From Lachnospiraceae bacterium NK4A179 (GTDB lineage: Bacteria; Bacillota; Clostridia; Lachnospirales; Lachnospiraceae): a stretch of 64,000 nucleotides of DNA. A program made the position numbers and the translations under genes. Location: positions 1 to 64,000 of the forward strand of contig ATWC01000012.1 of the NCBI GenBank assembly GCA_000421045.1, read 5' to 3'. Below are positions 62,237 to 64,000 of this stretch, piece by piece. The notes under the pieces are model-generated. The model worked only from the letters and a program-made list of their open reading frames with translations, searched no databases and was not told where the DNA came from. How positions within the stretch are numbered: position 1 is the stretch's first letter; each line of letters opens with the position of its first letter.

Positions 62237-63304
62237 TTAGCTGCTCTTTCGTTCAACAAGTTCCCACGGAAGTGAAATGCTGCGTACGCTTTTGCCTCTG
62301 AGCAGATTTAATAAAAGCTTGGCTGCTTCGCTTCCCATGTTCTTGGATGAATGCCTCATGCTTGTGATGGGAACCGGCGATATCTGACTTAAATAGCTGT
62401 TATCAAAACTTACAACAGCTATATCATCGGGCACTGATTTTTTAAGATTCTTCAGAACCTGTACAAATCTGTATGCTATCTCATCGTTGTAGCATATCAC
62501 GGCTGTTGTATCAGCCAGTCTTTTGGGATACAGTCTTTTCCATATATCCTGATCACCGGTGCTAAGTAGAGCAAGTCTCTGATCTGTGTCATACCAGCAT
62601 ATGTTATGGTCGGGAAGTTCGAGTCCCGCATCACGTATCGCATTCATCATTCCGTGATAACGTTCCACACCCTGTATGTCATCGCTTTTGAAGATGCCGC
62701 CTATCTGCTTATGGCCTTTTTTTATCAGGTAGTCGGCAAGGATGTATCCGCCGGTGTAGTTGTCGTCGGTTACTGACGGATACATGGGAAGTGTGCTGTA
62801 GTTGCCCTGAAAGAAAACAACAGGCGTGCCGTTTGCTTTAATCTTTGCGTAAAGATCTGCATTGGGATTGGGCAGTGCGGTCATTGAACCTTCCACGAGA
62901 ATGCCTCCCACAGGATTTTTAAGGATCTCCTCAAGTATCTCTCTTTCAACGGAGACCCTGTTAAAGGTAGTATGCACGGTCAGAACGTATCCCTGCTTCT
63001 GAAGAAGCGATTCCATATCATGAAGCACTTTCGGAAAAATATATTCATCAACAAATGTGACTATAACTGCGATCTGCATAGATGCAGAGCTTGCATCGGG
63101 AGAGGCGTATGAACCGCTTCCCTGTCTTCTGCTTATGAGCCCTTCTCCGGATAGTATCTCAAGTGCTTTTCTTACAGTATGCCTGCTTAAGTCAAAGCGT
63201 TCGGAAAGTTCTCTTTCCGTAGGCAGGCGATAAGTTTTATCTGTGATGTGTCGGCTTATATCTTCTCTGAGGATCTGAGCAAGTATCTGATATTTTGCGG
63301 GCAT
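62237..63304 (-). CDS. GntR-LacI hybrid regulator (AraR-like)
   Basis: Repressor-type protein of 355 residues: an N-terminal GntR winged helix (about 1-70; LPTERELSERFDLSRHTVRK, GLISRRQGSGSY) fused to a LacI-type sugar-binding domain (about 78-350). This is the plan of AraR, the arabinose repressor of Bacillus, though the sugar here is unknown. It is convergent with the binding protein (two bases between stops) and divergent from the transporter gene, so it probably controls that promoter. GGGGA lies before the ATG. Confidence 0.9.
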   Translation of the reverse strand: MPAKYQILAQILREDISRHITDKTYRLPTERELSERFDLSRHTVRKALEILSGEGLISRRQGSGSYASPDASSASMQIAVIVTFVDEYIFPKVLHDMESLLQKQGYVLTVHTTFNRVSVEREILEEILKNPVGGILVEGSMTALPNPNADLYAKIKANGTPVVFFQGNYSTLPMYPSVTDDNYTGGYILADYLIKKGHKQIGGIFKSDDIQGVERYHGMMNAIRDAGLELPDHNICWYDTDQRLALLSTGDQDIWKRLYPKRLADTTAVICYNDEIAYRFVQVLKNLKKSVPDDIAVVSFDNSYLSQISPVPITSMRHSSKNMGSEAAKLLLNLLRGKSVRSISLPWELVERKSS

Positions 63305-63346
63305 GTATGTGTCCCCTTTTTTGTGTTTTTATCTGATTATCCGTTG

Positions 63347-63375
63347 AAAATAATAATGATCAGTCGAATTTTCAA
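63347..63375 (-). promoter_or_regulatory. Promoter of the GntR-LacI regulator
   Basis: On the minus strand: TTGAAA (63375-63370), 17 bases, TATTTT (63352-63347), about 43 bases before the start codon. Confidence 0.5.
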
Positions 63376-63472
63376 AGGATTTTTTTCAGAAGATATTGTA
63401 AATGTTCTGAAAATATCGGCAGCAAAATGGTACGGTTTTGCAATTATGATTATATATAAATTTATGTATAAG

Positions 63473-63590
63473 GGTACCAAAAACGTAAAATTTTGACAAA
63501 AATAAGCCAGATTTCGTAAAAATCTGTAAAAAAAGGGGTGAAAACTGGAATATTTGTACCCTTTTCTCGAAAGCGGTCAAAGTTTGTACC
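63473..63590. promoter_or_regulatory. Candidate operator half-sites of the AraR-like regulator
   Basis: TTTGTACC occurs at 63553-63560 and 63583-63590, exactly 30 bases apart (about three helical turns). An inverted GGTACCAAA lies at 63473-63481. Known AraR operators are ATTTGTACGTACAAAT, so these look like half-sites. The remaining part of the 437-base gap has a small GATCCG/CGGATC hairpin (63665-63681), an AAATTTTC/GAAAATTT hairpin near 63686-63707 and AT-rich DNA. Confidence 0.5.
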
Positions 63591-63619
63591 GGATTGAATT
63601 TTGAAGACCGTTCCAAATG

Positions 63620-63649
63620 TTGACTTTGCTTTGCACGGCCCGCAATAAT
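63620..63649 (+). promoter_or_regulatory. Possible promoter of sugar ABC transporter
   Basis: TTGACT at 63620-63625, 18 bases, AATAAT at 63644-63649. It lies just after the two TTTGTACC sites and about 92 bases before the ATG. A TTGACA at 63493 has no good -10. Confidence 0.35.
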
Positions 63650-63741
63650 GAAATTACAAAAAAGATCCGGCTGTCGGATCGGCAAATTTTCGCAAGAGAA
63701 AATTTTCAATTTTCAAAAAAGAAAGAGAGGGTAACGAAATT

Positions 63742-64000
63742 ATGAAGAAGAGATTGTTAGCAATGCTTATGTCAGTAACAATGGTAGCCGGCATGACAGC
63801 ATGCGGCGGTTCAACACCTGCTCCTGCTGCTGACCCCGCACCTGCAAAGACTGAAGAAGCTCCCGCAGTTGAAGAGGAAGCTCCTGCAGAAGAAGCAGAA
63901 GTTGAAGAGGAAGCACCTGCTGCAACAGCAGACGGCGAGCTCATCAAAGTTGGTATCATCAACAACGATCCTAACGAGTCAGGCTATCGTACAGCTAACG
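63742..64000 (+). CDS. Sugar ABC transporter substrate-binding lipoprotein (3' end off window)
   Basis: Begins MKKRLLAMLMSVTMVAGM with lipobox MTACGG, followed by an Ala/Pro/Glu-rich linker (about 25-75) and the first strand of a type I periplasmic-binding fold (LIKVGIINNDPNESGY). It runs off the right edge after 86 codons. A GAGAGGG site lies before the ATG. The gene is divergent from the GntR-LacI regulator and near the YesMN pair; ATPase and permease genes are expected next but not visible. Codon use changes to the biased type of highly expressed genes. Confidence 0.85.
   Translation, partial: MKKRLLAMLMSVTMVAGMTACGGSTPAPAADPAPAKTEEAPAVEEEAPAEEAEVEEEAPAATADGELIKVGIINNDPNESGYRTAN

Noticed and set aside
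1-64000. tRNA, rRNA, riboswitch, CRISPR array, prophage or IS element
   Set aside because: I looked in all gaps for cloverleaf, T-box, known aptamer cores, spaced direct repeats and transposase motifs and found none convincing; short RNAs could still be missed by eye.

Overview
The window reads as chromosomal DNA of an anaerobic, flagellated, plant-polysaccharide-using member of the Clostridia. The family that fits best is Lachnospiraceae (Butyrivibrio-like). This is inferred from gene content, not from a marker-gene comparison: a very large pyruvate:ferredoxin oxidoreductase, a GH9 cellulase, AraC/YesM sugar-sensing regulators, a FeoA-FeoB fusion, an Lsa-like ABC-F protein, and moderate-GC codon use with strong AGGAGG ribosome sites. 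No rRNA, tRNA, CRISPR array, transposase or phage gene was recognised. Genes lie mostly on the + strand in tightly packed, often overlapping operons.

Layout, left part. At 1-9.7 kb there is a truncated acidic-repeat protein with a degenerate AAA+ domain, glycogen branching enzyme, a small membrane protein, then a flagellar unit (large FliK-like protein, flagellin, FliS-like chaperone) behind a sigma-D-like promoter and ended by a terminator. At 9.8-15.9 kb are two tandem paralogous polytopic membrane proteins and a membrane-anchored GH9 cellulase. At 15.9-23.6 kb lies one apparent operon: PurF-like protein without its glutaminase cysteine, the housekeeping sigma factor RpoD, an SGNH-like protein with its MBOAT partner, RmuC, and MTA/SAH nucleosidase. 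At 23.6-30.9 kb are PFOR, a membrane diguanylate cyclase, an AIM24-family protein and an asparaginase.

Layout, middle. At 31-36.3 kb is an ABC transporter with its own two-component system. Then follow a PAP2 phosphatase and, on the minus strand, guanine deaminase, an NlpC/P60 peptidase and BioY with a BirA-type operator over its promoter. At 39.5-41.8 kb are arginine decarboxylase and spermidine synthase; a third polyamine-type gene (carboxyspermidine dehydrogenase family) lies at 47.6 kb. At 42-46 kb are a vWA lipoprotein and an ABC-F ribosomal protection protein behind a leader that looks like a transcription attenuator.

Layout, right part. MnmA and FeoAB are followed by an orphan JetD-like Toprim protein flanked by two inverted copies of one 36-nt palindrome. 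A run of eight close or overlapping genes follows (patatin, HypF, flavin reductase, metallophosphoesterase, LarE, YesN-type regulator, YesM-type kinase, sugar-binding lipoprotein). A GntR/LacI regulator is divergent from the start of a sugar ABC transporter binding protein that runs off the right edge. The last five genes look like a sugar-sensing and uptake locus.

Intergenic DNA carries several structured elements: two related palindromic elements at 30.9 and 36.4 kb, a different inverted-repeat-bounded element at 45.9 kb, and the palindrome pair around the JetD-like gene. The strongest candidates for something not yet described are the JetD-like gene with its flanking palindromes, the ABC-F leader, and the nested palindrome family.
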